Source: Pseudomonas peradeniyensis
Lineage (GTDB): Bacteria; Pseudomonadota; Gammaproteobacteria; Pseudomonadales; Pseudomonadaceae
Direction of reading: 5' to 3'
DNA length: 64,000 nucleotides
NCBI RefSeq assembly: GCF_014268935.2
Contig: NZ_JABWRJ020000001.1
Span: forward strand, 1,240,001-1,304,000
The position numbers and the translations under genes are program-made. The notes below the pieces were generated by a model. The model did no database searches, was not told the origin of the DNA, and was given only the letters and a program-made list of their open reading frames with translations. Of this stretch, positions 17,296 through 26,729 are shown piece after piece (within the stretch, counting starts at the first letter, position 1; every line of letters starts with the position of its first letter).

Positions 17296-17946
17296 TCAGG
17301 CGATGGCCATTTGCAGGCCACCGTGCTGGCGCGTGCGCAGCGACTGCAGGGCCAGGGCCGCGATCCACAGCACGCCGACGCCGTAGTTCAGGCGCTGGTA
17401 GAGACCGAACAGTTCACCGCTGTGCACGGCCTTGGCCATCAACACCACGGTGACCACCGCCAGCAGCGCGCTCAGCAGCGACCCCCAGGCCAGCCACGGG
17501 GATCGGGCCAGGCGTGTGCCCAGGCCGATCCACAGCACGCTGGCGAGGGTCAGCGAGAGGAACATCAGCAGGCCGCCGAGGTTATGCATCTGCTGCGAGA
17601 GCGATGGCTGCAGCGGCGTGCAGCCCTGATCGCAGGCGAACCCACCGGTCACCAGGCTGCCCAGGCCATGCAACAGCACCAGCAGGGCGCTCAGCTGCGC
17701 CAGCTTCGAGCGCCGCCAGCGCCGCGCCAGGCCCCAGGCGAACAGCGCGAACAGCAGGGCCAGCGGGAAATTGTTGATCCAGGGCGACAGTCCATGGGTG
17801 GGGGCACCGACCGCGCCGAGCTGGCTCATGGCTTGTTGCAGGTGGTCGTAGCCGGGGTAGGCCAGTGCCGTCAGGGTGACGCCCAGCAACAGCCAGAGGG
17901 GAATGAGCAGGCCGCTGGCGAGTAGCAGGCGATCGAACGTCTTCAT
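17296..17946 (-). CDS. DUF998-family membrane protein
   Basis: A 216-residue protein with about six hydrophobic segments and the DUF998 pattern: YDHLQQAMSQLGAVGAPTHG after the first helix, then CDQGCTP in a loop and a late LYQRLNYGVGVLW helix. DUF998 proteins are inner-membrane proteins of unknown role. It follows the TauE gene on the same strand after a gap of 63 bases and may be co-transcribed with it. Confidence 0.82.
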   Translation of the reverse strand: MKTFDRLLLASGLLIPLWLLLGVTLTALAYPGYDHLQQAMSQLGAVGAPTHGLSPWINNFPLALLFALFAWGLARRWRRSKLAQLSALLVLLHGLGSLVTGGFACDQGCTPLQPSLSQQMHNLGGLLMFLSLTLASVLWIGLGTRLARSPWLAWGSLLSALLAVVTVVLMAKAVHSGELFGLYQRLNYGVGVLWIAALALQSLRTRQHGGLQMAIA

Positions 17947-18009
17947 GCAGTGCCTTCCTTGGTGAGTGCAGGACGCAGCCTACCGCGTCGCCGTGGCCAT
18001 TCGCCAGCC

Positions 18010-18825
18010 TCAGCGGCCGTTGACCAGCATCACCAGCAGCACGCAGGCCAGCAACGCCAGGTAGGCCCGGGCATGCACGCTGTCGGGGATGCGCCCGAGC
18101 AGGGGCGCGGCCAGGTGCATGCCGAGCCAGGCGCCGACGGTCATCACCAGGGCCGCGCGCAGGTCGATGAAACCCAGCAGGCCCGGGCCAAGGTCGAACT
18201 GGCCGGCCGGCAGCAGCGCATAGACCAGCGTGGCCGCCAGGGCCATGGGCAGTGACAGCGGGTTGGCCATGGCCGTGGCGGTGCGCATGCTGGCGCCGCG
18301 TCGGCGCATCAGCGGCACGGTCATCACGCTGCCGCCCACCCCGAGCAGCGCCGCCAGGGCGCCGATGGGCACGCCGACCAGGCTGGCGCCGGTCCTGCCC
18401 AGGGGCGCCAGGCGATGTTCGCCAGCGCGTACGAAGCCCGGGCGCAGCCAGGCGTCCAGCAGGCTCAGCGCCAGGTAGGCGATGAACAGCCAGCGCAGCC
18501 AGGCGCTGGTCAGGTACAGCGCCGCCCAGGCCCCGAGCAGCGCGCCCAGGGCGATGGCCGGCGCCAGTGGGCGCACCAGGTCCCAGCGCAGGCTGCCCGC
18601 GCGATGGTGACGCCAGGTGGCCAGGGCGCTGCTGAAGATCATCACCGTGGCCGAGGTGGCCACGGCGATCTGCATGGCGTGCTGGGCCACGGCCGTCCCC
18701 GCGCCATGGCCGGCCAGCAGCAGGGCATAGAACAGCGGCACGGCGAAGAAGCCGCCGCCGAAGCCGAACAGCAGGGTGGTGACACCGGCGCACAGGCCGA
18801 ACAGGCCAAGCAGGGGATAGACCAT
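18010..18825 (-). CDS. TauE/SafE-family sulfite or organic anion exporter
   Basis: A 271-residue membrane protein with eight or so helices and the repeated glycine-rich motifs of the family (FGFGGGFFAVPLFYALLL near the start and ALLGVGGSVMTVPLMRR mid-protein). The ATG at 18825 (MVYPLLGLFGLCAGVTTLL) is used because the open frame upstream is not membrane-like and overlaps the divergent regulator. The family exports sulfite, sulfoacetate and related anions. The divergent AraC gene 108 bases away is a likely regulator. Confidence 0.88.
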   Translation of the reverse strand: MVYPLLGLFGLCAGVTTLLFGFGGGFFAVPLFYALLLAGHGAGTAVAQHAMQIAVATSATVMIFSSALATWRHHRAGSLRWDLVRPLAPAIALGALLGAWAALYLTSAWLRWLFIAYLALSLLDAWLRPGFVRAGEHRLAPLGRTGASLVGVPIGALAALLGVGGSVMTVPLMRRRGASMRTATAMANPLSLPMALAATLVYALLPAGQFDLGPGLLGFIDLRAALVMTVGAWLGMHLAAPLLGRIPDSVHARAYLALLACVLLVMLVNGR

Positions 18826-18933
18826 GGGGTGGGCCTCGGGCCAGGGTTGGGGTGGCCAGGGTAAGGGGCTGCCACTTGGCTGGCTTGCGCAACCTGGCCA
18901 ATAATCGTCGTGTTTCGGCCAGAGCTTCCTTTC

Positions 18934-19701
18934 ATGCGCAATGTTCCCCTGTCCCAGGTCGATGCCATACCGCGCGCGGTGCTGGCCATCGCCACCGACT
19001 ATCCGCCCGGTACCTTGCTGCCCAGGCATTTCCATCGCCGGGCGCAGTTCCTGTATGGCATGAGCGGGCTGATGGAGGTGCTGACCGATGACGGTGCCTG
19101 GGTCATCCCGCCCGGCAGCGGGGTATGGATTCCGCCCGGCAAGCCGCATCAGGTGCGCATGCGTGGCGTGAGTACCCGCAGCCTGTACATCGAACCGACC
19201 GCGCTGCCCAGGCCGGGTGGCGTGTGCGAGGCACTACGGGTCGGGCCGCTGCTGCACCAGCTGTTGCTGGCCAGCGCCGAGGTGCCGGCCTTGCATGACG
19301 AGGCGGGGCGCGACGGCCTGCTGCTGCGGCTGGTGCTGCATGAGCTGGGCCAGGCCGAGCGTCTGCCGCTGTTCGCGCCGCTGCCGGCCGAGCCGCGTCT
19401 GGCGGCCCTGTGCCAGGCGTTCCTGGCGCAGCCATCAATCCACACCCGTGGCGAAACATGGGCAGGCCAGCTCAACTGGAGCCCACGTACCTTCAGCCGG
19501 CGCTTTCGCGAGCAGACCGGGCTGTCGTTCGGCCAGTGGCGCCAGCAGGCTTGCCTGATGGCCGCGGTGACACGACTGGCGACCGGCGAGCCGGTGACCA
19601 CCGTTGCCCTGGACCTGGGCTATGAAAGCCCCAGCGCGTTTTCCAGCCTGTACCGGCGAGTCATGGGCCAGCCGCCGTCGGCGGCACGCCATGGCAGATG
19701 A
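18934..19701 (+). CDS. AraC-family regulator with cupin sensor domain
   Basis: A 255-residue regulator. The N-terminal cupin fold (LLPRHFHRRAQFLYGMSG, WVIPPGSGVWIPPGKPH) is followed by a C-terminal double helix-turn-helix (WAGQLNWSPRTFSRRFREQT and VTTVALDLGYESPSAFSSLYRR). A GTG at 18910 is in frame, but the ATG at 18934 gives the usual compact cupin start. Divergent to the TauE gene, it most likely activates or represses that exporter. Confidence 0.87.
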   Translation: MRNVPLSQVDAIPRAVLAIATDYPPGTLLPRHFHRRAQFLYGMSGLMEVLTDDGAWVIPPGSGVWIPPGKPHQVRMRGVSTRSLYIEPTALPRPGGVCEALRVGPLLHQLLLASAEVPALHDEAGRDGLLLRLVLHELGQAERLPLFAPLPAEPRLAALCQAFLAQPSIHTRGETWAGQLNWSPRTFSRRFREQTGLSFGQWRQQACLMAAVTRLATGEPVTTVALDLGYESPSAFSSLYRRVMGQPPSAARHGR

Positions 19702-19717
19702 AAACCCCGTTGGACGT

Positions 19718-19733
19718 ATGTGATCGTACAACT
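19718..19733 (-). promoter_or_regulatory. Candidate GntR-type operator upstream of the sugar-acid regulator gene
   Basis: Read on the minus strand the site is AGTTGTACGATCACAT. It shares 13 of 16 bases with the site at 26335-26350, upstream of the sugar-acid operon. It lies 48 bases before the GntR gene start, fitting autoregulation. The match is seen in the sequence; the assignment to this regulator is inference. Confidence 0.6.
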
Positions 19734-19780
19734 GCTTGCGCTATCATCACGCCTGTCTTTCACAACCAGACATACAGGGC

Positions 19781-20530
19781 ATGACAGAGCAGCAGGTACA
19801 GGCACGGACCCGGCGCAAGCCGCGCAGTCTGGCCCAGGAACTGGTCACGGTGCTGACCGAACGCATCCGCAGCGGCCAGCTCAAGCGCGGCGACAAGCTG
19901 CCCACCGAGTCGCAGATCATGGTCGAGGAGGGGGTCAGCCGCACCGTGGTGCGCGAGGCCATCTCGCGGCTGCAGGCCGCCGGCCAGGTCGAGACCCGTC
20001 ATGGCATCGGCACCTTCGTGCTGGACGCGCCGAGCACCGGCGGCTTTCGGATCGACCCGGCGACCATCGTCACCCTGCGCGAAGTGCTGGCAGTGCTGGA
20101 GCTGCGCATCGCCCTGGAGATCGAAGCCGCAGGCCTTGCCGCTCAGCGACGCGGCGACGAGGAGCTGGCCGGCATGCGCGCGGCGCTGGACGAGCTCAAC
20201 GAGGGCGCAGCCCACGCCTCGGATGCGGTGTCGGCGGACTTCCAGTTCCACCTGCGCATTGCCCAGGCCAGCGGCAATCACTATTTCGCCGACATCATCA
20301 ATCACCTGGGCACCAGCATCATCCCGCGCACCCGGCTGAATTCGGCGCGCCTGGCCCATGACGACCAGGCGCACTACATGAGCCGGCTGATGCATGAGCA
20401 CGAGGCGATCTACGAGGCCATCGCCCGGCGCGACAGCGAAGGCGCGAAGATGGCCATGCGCATGCACCTGAGCAACAGCCGCGAGCGCCTGCGCCAGGCC
20501 CATGAAGAGGCCGAGGCGCAAGGCATCTGA
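19781..20530 (+). CDS. FadR-subfamily GntR regulator of the galactarate/glucarate genes
   Basis: A 249-residue GntR regulator. The winged helix (about 15-80, with LPTESQIMVEEGVSRTVVREAISRL) is followed by an FCD all-helical ligand-binding domain whose metal/ligand residues lie in the usual D..H...H pattern (SADFQFHLRIAQASGNHYF, MHEHEAIYEAI). The ATG at 19781 is chosen as the family-like start. It converges with the sugar-acid operon and shares a 16-bp site with its upstream region, so it probably represses that operon until galactarate, glucarate or a pathway intermediate is present. Confidence 0.88.
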   Translation: MTEQQVQARTRRKPRSLAQELVTVLTERIRSGQLKRGDKLPTESQIMVEEGVSRTVVREAISRLQAAGQVETRHGIGTFVLDAPSTGGFRIDPATIVTLREVLAVLELRIALEIEAAGLAAQRRGDEELAGMRAALDELNEGAAHASDAVSADFQFHLRIAQASGNHYFADIINHLGTSIIPRTRLNSARLAHDDQAHYMSRLMHEHEAIYEAIARRDSEGAKMAMRMHLSNSRERLRQAHEEAEAQGI

Positions 20531-20563
20531 TCCGTGCCGGTCCCTTCGCGGGCACTATAAAAA

Positions 20564-20583
20564 AGCCCTGCATGCGCAGGGCT
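20564..20583 (-). terminator. Rho-independent terminator of the sugar-acid operon
   Basis: Stem AGCCCTGC/GCAGGGCT with a 4-base loop. On the minus strand it is followed by a run of six T. It lies 18 bases beyond the last stop codon of the operon (20602). Confidence 0.85.
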
Positions 20584-20601
20584 CTTGCATCCCAGGGCTA
20601 T

Positions 20602-22182
20602 TCAGATCACCCCTTCACTCCACTGCCCATTCACCAACCGCCGCAGCCCCAGCGGATTGCCATCACGCAACGCCTCCGGCAGCAGCGCCTGCGGGTAGTT
20701 CTGGTAGCACACCGGGCGCAGGAAGCGATCGATGGCCAAGGTGCCGACCGAAGTGCCACGGGCATCCGAGGTCGCCGGGTAAGGCCCGCCATGGACCATG
20801 GCGTCGCACACCTCGACCCCGGTCGGATAGCCATTGACCAGGATCCGCCCGACCTTTTCCTCCAGCAGCGGCACCAGCCAGGCAAAGGCTTCGAGGTCCT
20901 CCGGCTCGCCGATCAGCGTGGCGGTCAACTGGCCGCGCAGACCGAGCAGGGCGGCGCGCAGTTGCTCAAGGTCGCTGACTTCGACGGCCACCGTGGCCGG
21001 GCCGAACACTTCTTCCTGCAGCAGCGGGTCGGACTCCAGCAGCAGGCGGACGTCGGCCTTGAACAGCTGGGCACGGGCCTGGTCGCCCTGTTGCGCCTGA
21101 CCGGCCAGGTGCTGGATGCCGGCATGGGCGTGCAAGTGTTCCAGGCCGGCGACATAGCTGCGCAGGCCGCCGGCGTTGAGCAGGGTCTGGCCGGCCTGTT
21201 GGTCCAGATGCTGGCCCAGGTCATTCAGCAACTGGCTGAAACCAGGTGACTGCAGGCCGATCAGCATCCCCGGGTTGGTGCAGAACTGCCCGGCGCCCAG
21301 GCACACGGAGCCGGCCAGCTCACGGGCGATGGTTTCGCCGCGCCTGGCCAGCGCGGCCGGCAGGATGATCACCGGGTTGATGCTGGACATCTCGGCGAAC
21401 ACCGGGATCGGTTGCGCCCGCGCGGCAGCCATGCGGCACAGGGCGTCGCCGCCCTTGAGCGAGCCGGTGAAACCGACCGCCTGGATGGCCGGGTGCTTGA
21501 CCAGCCATTCACCGACACCGCCACCGAATACCATGTTGAACACACCCTTGGGCATGCCGGTGCGTTCGGCGGCGCGCAGGATGGCGCAGGCCACCAGGTC
21601 GGCGGTGGCCATGTGGCCACTGTGGGCCTTGAACACCACCGGGCAGCCGGCGGCCAGGGCTGCGGCGGTGTCGCCGCCGGCGGTGGAGAAGGCCAGTGGG
21701 AAATTGCTGGCGCCAAATACCGCTACCGGGCCGACGCCGATACGCATCTGGCGGATGTCCACCCGTGGCAGTGGCTGGCGTTCGGGCTGCGCCAGGTCGA
21801 TGCGCGCCCCGAGGAAGTCGCCGCGGCGCAGTACCTGGGCGAACAGGCGCATCTGCCCGCTGGTGCGGCCGCGTTCGCCCTGGATACGCGCGGCGGGCAG
21901 GGCGGTTTCGCGACAGACGATGGCCACGAAGCTGTCGTCCAGCTCATCCAGTTCGGCGGCGATGGCGTCGAGGAATTCGGCGCGGCGTGCCGGGGACAGC
22001 TGGCGGAACTCACCGAAGGCACCGGCCGCGGCGCGGGCGGCGCGGTCTACCTCACCTTCGGTGGCCTGGGCGAAGTTATAGGGCAATGCCTCGCCGGTGG
22101 TGGCGTCCAGGCTCTGCAGGCGTTGCGGGCCGACGGCGCTGCGTTGGCCGGCGATGAAGTTGAGACCGAGGATATTGGGCAT
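20602..22182 (-). CDS. 2,5-dioxovalerate (alpha-ketoglutarate semialdehyde) dehydrogenase
   Basis: A 526-residue aldehyde dehydrogenase. The catalytic cysteine is in GAGQFCTNPG (C301), the general base glutamate in FAEMSSINP (E264), and the cofactor loop is GFTGSLKGG. It oxidises 2,5-dioxopentanoate to 2-oxoglutarate, the last step of glucarate/galactarate breakdown. Length and operon place match the known Pseudomonas enzyme. The start MPNILGLNFIAGQRS at 22182 is preferred over upstream in-frame codons that fall in a REP element. It is the last gene of the operon. Confidence 0.92.
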   Translation of the reverse strand: MPNILGLNFIAGQRSAVGPQRLQSLDATTGEALPYNFAQATEGEVDRAARAAAGAFGEFRQLSPARRAEFLDAIAAELDELDDSFVAIVCRETALPAARIQGERGRTSGQMRLFAQVLRRGDFLGARIDLAQPERQPLPRVDIRQMRIGVGPVAVFGASNFPLAFSTAGGDTAAALAAGCPVVFKAHSGHMATADLVACAILRAAERTGMPKGVFNMVFGGGVGEWLVKHPAIQAVGFTGSLKGGDALCRMAAARAQPIPVFAEMSSINPVIILPAALARRGETIARELAGSVCLGAGQFCTNPGMLIGLQSPGFSQLLNDLGQHLDQQAGQTLLNAGGLRSYVAGLEHLHAHAGIQHLAGQAQQGDQARAQLFKADVRLLLESDPLLQEEVFGPATVAVEVSDLEQLRAALLGLRGQLTATLIGEPEDLEAFAWLVPLLEEKVGRILVNGYPTGVEVCDAMVHGGPYPATSDARGTSVGTLAIDRFLRPVCYQNYPQALLPEALRDGNPLGLRRLVNGQWSEGVI

Positions 22183-22210
22183 GGAAACTCCTGGATGAGT
22201 GATGAGCCAG

Positions 22211-22270
22211 GGCGTGGGAGCGGGCTTGTCCCGCGATTGCATCATCGCGGGGCAAGCCCGCTCCCACGCC
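22211..22270. repeat. Inverted pair of REP elements
   Basis: Two 27-base arms (22211-22237 and 22244-22270), complementary with one mismatch, with the core GCGGGCTTG(T/C)CCCGCG. It sits between garD and the dehydrogenase gene inside the operon, where such hairpins can stabilise or attenuate mRNA. Confidence 0.9.
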
Positions 22271-22281
22271 ACCTGTGTCGT

Positions 22282-23835
22282 TCAGGTGATCGGTGCGGGA
22301 TTGAACAGGGTGATGTCGTTGTGCAGGCCATGCTGCTCGGCCCAGGTGCGCTTGCGACCGCTGGCCACGTCGAGGTAGTAGTGGAACAGCTCCCAGCCCA
22401 GCTCCTCGATGCTCGCCCGGCCACTGGCGATGCGCCCGGCGTCGATGTCGATCAGGTCCGGCCAGCGCTGGGCCAGTTCGCTGCGGGTGCACACCTTGAC
22501 CACCGGCGCCATGGCCAGGCCGTAGGGGGTGCCGCGGCCTGTGGTGAATACATGCAGGTTCATCCCGGCAGCCAGCTGCAGGGTGCCGCAGACGAAGTCG
22601 CTGGCCGGGGTGGCGCAGAAGATCAGGCCCTTGCGCGTGACCCGCTCGCCCGGGCCAAGCACGCCCTGGATGGCGCCGCTGCCAGACTTGACGATCGAGC
22701 CCAGGGATTTCTCGACGATGTTGGACAAGCCGCCTTTCTTGTTGCCCGGCGTGGTGTTGGCGCTGCGATCCGCCGCGCCCTGTTGCAGGTAGCGGTCGTA
22801 CCAGTCCATCTCGCGCACCAGCGCCTCGGCGACTTCCGGCGTTTCGGCGCGGGAGGTGAGCATGTAGATGGCGTCGCGCACCTCGGTGACCTCCGAGAAC
22901 AGCACCGTGGCCCCGGCGCGCACCAGCAGGTCGGCGGCATGGCCCAGGGCGGGGTTGGCGGTGATGCCGGAAAAGGCGTCGCTGCCACCGCACTGCATGC
23001 CCAGGATCAGCTCGCTGGCCGGCACGGTTTCGCGGCGGCGCTGGTCGAGCTTCTTCAGGCGGGTTTCGGCCAGGGTCATGATCTGCTCGATCATCTCGAC
23101 AAAGCCCAGCGAGGCGTCCTGCAAGCGGTATAGCCAGGGCTCGCTAAGGTCCACGGACGGGTCGTCCTCGTGCATCACCTGGCCGGCCTGGAGTTTTTCG
23201 CAGCCCAGGCTGATGACCAGCGCCTCGCCGCCCAGGTTGGGGTTGCGCGCCAGGTTGCGCACGGTGCGGATCGGGATGTAGGCATCGCGGGCGTTGATCG
23301 CCACGCCGCAGCCGTAGCTGTGGGTGAGGGCGATCACGTCGTCGACGTTGGGGTACTTGGGCAGCAGTTCGCTGCGGATGCGCTTGACCGCGTGGTCGAG
23401 CACGCCGGTCACGCACTGCACGGTGGTGGTGATGCCGAGGATGTTGCGGGTGCCGACAGTGCCGTCGGCGTTGCGATAGCCCTCGAAGGTGAAGCCTTCG
23501 AGGGGCGCCTGGGCGGCGGGCACGGCGTCGCAGCGTGGCAGGCTGTCGAGCTCGGGGGCGGCCGGCATCGCCAGTTGATCTTCCTTGATCCAACTGCCCT
23601 GGCGCAGGTCTTCCAGGGCATGGCCGATGACCTGGCCGTAGCGGCGCACCGCCTCGCCCCGGCGGATATCCACGGTGGCGACCTTGTGGCTCTGCGGCAC
23701 GCCCTCGACCAGGGTCAGGCCGTCGGCGAAGCGCGCGCCTTCGCCCAGGCCGCCGTCGTTGACCACCACCACGACATTGTCGTCGGGGTGCAGACGCACG
23801 TAGCGGGGCGACTCGGAATGTTCGATCAACTGCAT
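22282..23835 (-). CDS. garD: Galactarate dehydratase
   Basis: A 517-residue UxaA/GarD-family dehydratase. The N-terminal SAF-like domain (about 1-100) is followed by the catalytic region with [33 protein letters not shown] and [22 protein letters not shown], whose histidines and cysteines match the metal site of the family. It converts galactarate to 5-dehydro-4-deoxy-glucarate, the substrate of the dehydratase encoded first in the operon. The ATG at 23835 follows family N-termini. No glucarate dehydratase (gudD) is visible in the window. Confidence 0.92.
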   Translation of the reverse strand: MQLIEHSESPRYVRLHPDDNVVVVVNDGGLGEGARFADGLTLVEGVPQSHKVATVDIRRGEAVRRYGQVIGHALEDLRQGSWIKEDQLAMPAAPELDSLPRCDAVPAAQAPLEGFTFEGYRNADGTVGTRNILGITTTVQCVTGVLDHAVKRIRSELLPKYPNVDDVIALTHSYGCGVAINARDAYIPIRTVRNLARNPNLGGEALVISLGCEKLQAGQVMHEDDPSVDLSEPWLYRLQDASLGFVEMIEQIMTLAETRLKKLDQRRRETVPASELILGMQCGGSDAFSGITANPALGHAADLLVRAGATVLFSEVTEVRDAIYMLTSRAETPEVAEALVREMDWYDRYLQQGAADRSANTTPGNKKGGLSNIVEKSLGSIVKSGSGAIQGVLGPGERVTRKGLIFCATPASDFVCGTLQLAAGMNLHVFTTGRGTPYGLAMAPVVKVCTRSELAQRWPDLIDIDAGRIASGRASIEELGWELFHYYLDVASGRKRTWAEQHGLHNDITLFNPAPIT

Positions 23836-23913
23836 GGTCAGGCCCTTCTTGTCGTTTCTTTCAGGCTTCTTGTACGGCTGCCGGCGCCCGGGCTGGGCGC
23901 CGGCGTGTTTCAC

Positions 23914-25269
23914 TCAATGGCGCGAAGTGGCGAGTTCAGCGGTGGGTGCCGCCTCTTGCTTCGGGTCGTCCTTGAGCTCGATACGCTTGATCGGACCGAC
24001 GATCACCAGGTAGCTGAACACTGCCACCAGGGCGTTGGCGCCCACATACACCAGGGCCCACTTGAACGAGCCGGTGGCGCTGATGATGTAGCCGATGACG
24101 ATTGGCGTGGTGATCGAGGCGATGTTGCCGAAGGTGTTGAACAGCCCGCCCGACAGCCCGGCGATCTGCTTGGGCGAGGTGTCTGCCACCACCGCCCAGC
24201 CCAGCGCGCCGATGCCCTTGCCGAAGAACGCCAGGGTCATGAAGCCGACCACCATCCATTCGGCCTCGACGTAGTTGCAGAAGACCATGGTGGTCGACAG
24301 CAGCAGGCCGCAGACGATCGGCAGCTTGCGCGAGAAGGTCAGCGAGTTGCCGCGGCGCAGCAACCAGTCCGACAGCACGCCGCCGAGCACGCCGCCGATG
24401 AAGCCGCACACCGCCGGCAGCGAGGCGATGAAGCCGGCCTTGAGGATGGTCATGCCGCGCTCCTGCACCAGGTACACCGGGAACCAGGTGAGGAAGAAGT
24501 AGGTGATGGCGTTGATGCAGTACTGGCCCAGGTAGACGCCCAGCAACATGCGGCTGGTCAGCAGCTGCTTGATGTAGCCCCACTTCGGGCCGTCGTTGCC
24601 GCGTTTCTGGTCCATGTCCACCAGGCCGCCGTTCTGTTCGATGTGCTCGAGTTCGGCCTGGCCGATGCGCGGGTGCTGGCGCGGGTTGTAGATGGTCTTC
24701 AGCCACACCGCCGAGAACACGATGCCCAGCGCGCCCATCACCACGAACACATGTTCCCAGCCGAAGGTGAAGACGATCCAGCCCATGATCGGCGCGAACA
24801 GCGCGGTGGCGAAGTACTGCGCCGAGTTGAAGATCGCCGAGGCGGTGCCGCGTTCTTGCGTCGGGAACCAGGCCGCGACGATCCGGGCGTTGCCGGGAAA
24901 CGACGGCGCTTCGGCGAAGCCGACCAGAAAGCGCAGGGTGAACAGGGTGACCACCGCCCAGGCCACCGGCAGGCCGCCGACGAAGCCCTGCAGCAGGGTG
25001 AACAGCGACCAGGTGAAGATGCTGAAGGCGTAGACGTTCTTCGAACCGAAGCGGTCGAGCAGCCAGCCGCCGGGGATCTGCCCGGCCACGTAGGCCCAGC
25101 CGAAGGCGGAGAAGATGTAGCCGAGGGTGACCGCGTCGATGCCCAGGTCCTTCTGCAGGCTGGAGCCGGCAATGGCGATGGTGGCGCGGTCGGCGTAGTT
25201 GATGGTGGTCACCAGGAACAGCATCAACAGGATCAGGTAGCGCACATGCGTCTTTTTCGTCGCTTGCAT
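23914..25269 (-). CDS. MFS hexarate (galactarate/glucarate) transporter
   Basis: A 451-residue twelve-helix transporter of the anion:cation symporter branch (GarP/GudP type). Its start (RYLILLMLFLVTTINYADR) and the motif GWLLDRFGSKNVY are typical. A good ribosome site (GGGAG, 8 bases before) supports the ATG at 25269 over an in-frame codon 15 bases upstream. It lies between the 5-keto-4-deoxyglucarate dehydratase gene and garD, so it most likely imports galactarate and/or glucarate. Confidence 0.92.
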   Translation of the reverse strand: MQATKKTHVRYLILLMLFLVTTINYADRATIAIAGSSLQKDLGIDAVTLGYIFSAFGWAYVAGQIPGGWLLDRFGSKNVYAFSIFTWSLFTLLQGFVGGLPVAWAVVTLFTLRFLVGFAEAPSFPGNARIVAAWFPTQERGTASAIFNSAQYFATALFAPIMGWIVFTFGWEHVFVVMGALGIVFSAVWLKTIYNPRQHPRIGQAELEHIEQNGGLVDMDQKRGNDGPKWGYIKQLLTSRMLLGVYLGQYCINAITYFFLTWFPVYLVQERGMTILKAGFIASLPAVCGFIGGVLGGVLSDWLLRRGNSLTFSRKLPIVCGLLLSTTMVFCNYVEAEWMVVGFMTLAFFGKGIGALGWAVVADTSPKQIAGLSGGLFNTFGNIASITTPIVIGYIISATGSFKWALVYVGANALVAVFSYLVIVGPIKRIELKDDPKQEAAPTAELATSRH

Positions 25270-25371
25270 GCTGGTTACTCCCACTCATTATTTTTATACG
25301 GGGATCGGTTGTGGGCCGGAGCAGGGTGGCCCTGCTCCGGCGGCGGCATCGGCAGGCCGCGAGGCGCTCGC

Positions 25372-26295
25372 TTATTGCGGGCCCATCTTGTCCATCAGCG
25401 CGGCGAGCATCTCGTACTCCGGCGCGGTCAGGTCGGTCAGCGGCGTGCGCACGGGGCCGGCGTCGTAGCCGGCGAGCTTCGCCCCGGCCTTGACGATGCT
25501 CACGGCGTAACCGGCCTTGCGGTTGCGGATGTCCAGATACGGCAGGAAGAAGTCGTCGATCAGCTTGGCCACGGTGGCGTGATCATCGCGGGCGATGGCG
25601 TGGTAGAAGTCCATCGCCGTCTTCGGCACGAAGTTGAACACCGCCGAGGAGTACACCGGCACGCCCAGGGCCTTGTACGCCGCAGCATACACCTCGGCGG
25701 TGGGCAGGCCACCCAGGTAGCTGAAGCGATCACCCAGGCGGCGACGAATCGACACCATCAGCTCGATGTCGCCCAGGCCGTCCTTGTAGCCGATCAGGTT
25801 CGGGCAGCGCTCGGCCAGGCGTTCCAGCAGGTCGGCGTTCAGCCGGCAGACGTTGCGGTTGTATACCACCACGCCGATGTTCACCGCCTTGCACACCGCC
25901 TCGACATGGGCGGCGACGCCGTCCTGGCTGGCTTCGGTGAGGTAGTGGGGCAGCAGCAGCAGGCCCTTGGCGCCGAGGCGTTCAGCCTCCTTGGCGTATT
26001 CGATGGCCTGGCGGGTCGAGCCGCCGACGCCGGCGAGGATCGGCACCGACGTGGCGCAGGTGTCGACGGCGGTCTTGATCACCTGGCTGTACTCGCTGGC
26101 GGCCAGGGAGAAGAACTCGCCGGTGCCGCCGGCGGCGAACAGGGCGCTGGCGCCGTAGGGGGCGAGCCATTCCAGGCGCTTGACGTAGCCGGCCGGGTTG
26201 AAGTCGCCGTGGGCGTCGAAGTCGGTGACGGGGAACGACAGCAGGCCGTGGGAGAGGATGGATTGCAGTTCTTGTGGGGTCATTGTTGTAGGCAT
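25372..26295 (-). CDS. 5-dehydro-4-deoxyglucarate dehydratase (KDGDH)
   Basis: A 307-residue DapA-superfamily enzyme. The Schiff-base lysine is in LIGYKDG (K171), the catalytic tyrosine in VVVYNRN (Y145), and GGTGEFF is the substrate carboxylate loop. It dehydrates and decarboxylates 5-keto-4-deoxyglucarate to 2,5-dioxopentanoate. It is the first gene of the sugar-acid operon. An ATG four codons later is also possible. Two candidate regulator sites lie upstream. Confidence 0.93.
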   Translation of the reverse strand: MPTTMTPQELQSILSHGLLSFPVTDFDAHGDFNPAGYVKRLEWLAPYGASALFAAGGTGEFFSLAASEYSQVIKTAVDTCATSVPILAGVGGSTRQAIEYAKEAERLGAKGLLLLPHYLTEASQDGVAAHVEAVCKAVNIGVVVYNRNVCRLNADLLERLAERCPNLIGYKDGLGDIELMVSIRRRLGDRFSYLGGLPTAEVYAAAYKALGVPVYSSAVFNFVPKTAMDFYHAIARDDHATVAKLIDDFFLPYLDIRNRKAGYAVSIVKAGAKLAGYDAGPVRTPLTDLTAPEYEMLAALMDKMGPQ

Positions 26296-26334
26296 CCTGT
26301 GGCGCTTGGAGGAGGGGAAACCAAGGTGAGAGGT

Positions 26335-26350
26335 AAGTTATCGTACAACT
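26335..26350 (-). promoter_or_regulatory. Candidate GntR operator at the sugar-acid operon
   Basis: Minus-strand AGTTGTACGATAACTT lies 40 bases upstream of the first gene of the operon. It shares the 11-mer ATCGTACAACT (plus strand) with the site at 19718-19733. This is where a repressor would block transcription. Confidence 0.6.
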
Positions 26351-26411
26351 AAGATCGTGACTAGTCCCTTGCGGTAGAAATTTTGAATCCTTCCCACCAT
26401 GACAGCGCCAA

Positions 26412-26535
26412 CCCCTGTAGGAGCGGCCTTGTGCCGCGAAAGGGCCGCAAAGCGGCCCCGGCGTTCGTGATTCAACGCTGGAAGCCTGGGGCTGCTGCGC
26501 GACCCTTTCGCGGCACAAGGCCGCTCCTACAGGGG
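26412..26535. repeat. Inverted pair of REP elements
   Basis: Arms reading CCCCTGTAGGAGCGGCCTTG and its complement (26412-26448 and 26499-26535) flank a GC-rich centre. It belongs to the GGAGCGGCCTTG REP type, different from the copies at 11043 and 22211. The 434-base gap 26296-26729 holds this pair, two candidate operators, and a terminator for the upstream gene; I see no gene in it. Confidence 0.88.
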
Positions 26536-26565
26536 GAAGCGTAAACCCGACAATTCGGTAGAGGA

Positions 26566-26581
26566 GTGTTGTCGTATGACT
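26566..26581 (-). promoter_or_regulatory. Weaker third copy of the GntR-type site
   Basis: Minus-strand AGTCATACGACAACAC matches the 26335 site at 11 of 16 positions and keeps the central TACGA. It may be a distal operator for looping, or chance. Confidence 0.35.
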
Positions 26582-26679
26582 TTCGGGGGGAGAAAAAAAG
26601 ATCGCGGAGACAGGCACAAGCCCGCCGCCCGCTTCCACGGGAAGTGTTCTGGGACCAGCAGAGGGTGACCGGGGAAACG

Positions 26680-26700
26680 GGGGCGGTATTGCACCGCCCC
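26680..26700 (-). terminator. Terminator-like hairpin after the amidotransferase gene
   Basis: Stem GGGGCGG/CCGCCCC with a 7-base loop, 30 bases beyond the stop at 26730 on the minus strand. It is followed by a short pyrimidine run rather than a long T tract. Confidence 0.6.
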
Positions 26701-26729
26701 GCGATCAAAGCTAACGAAGCTTCAGTGGA

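Noticed and set aside
23170..26352. 1060-codon plus-strand open frame opposite the sugar-acid operon
   Set aside because: Low-complexity antisense frame; garD, transporter and dehydratase on the minus strand explain the region.
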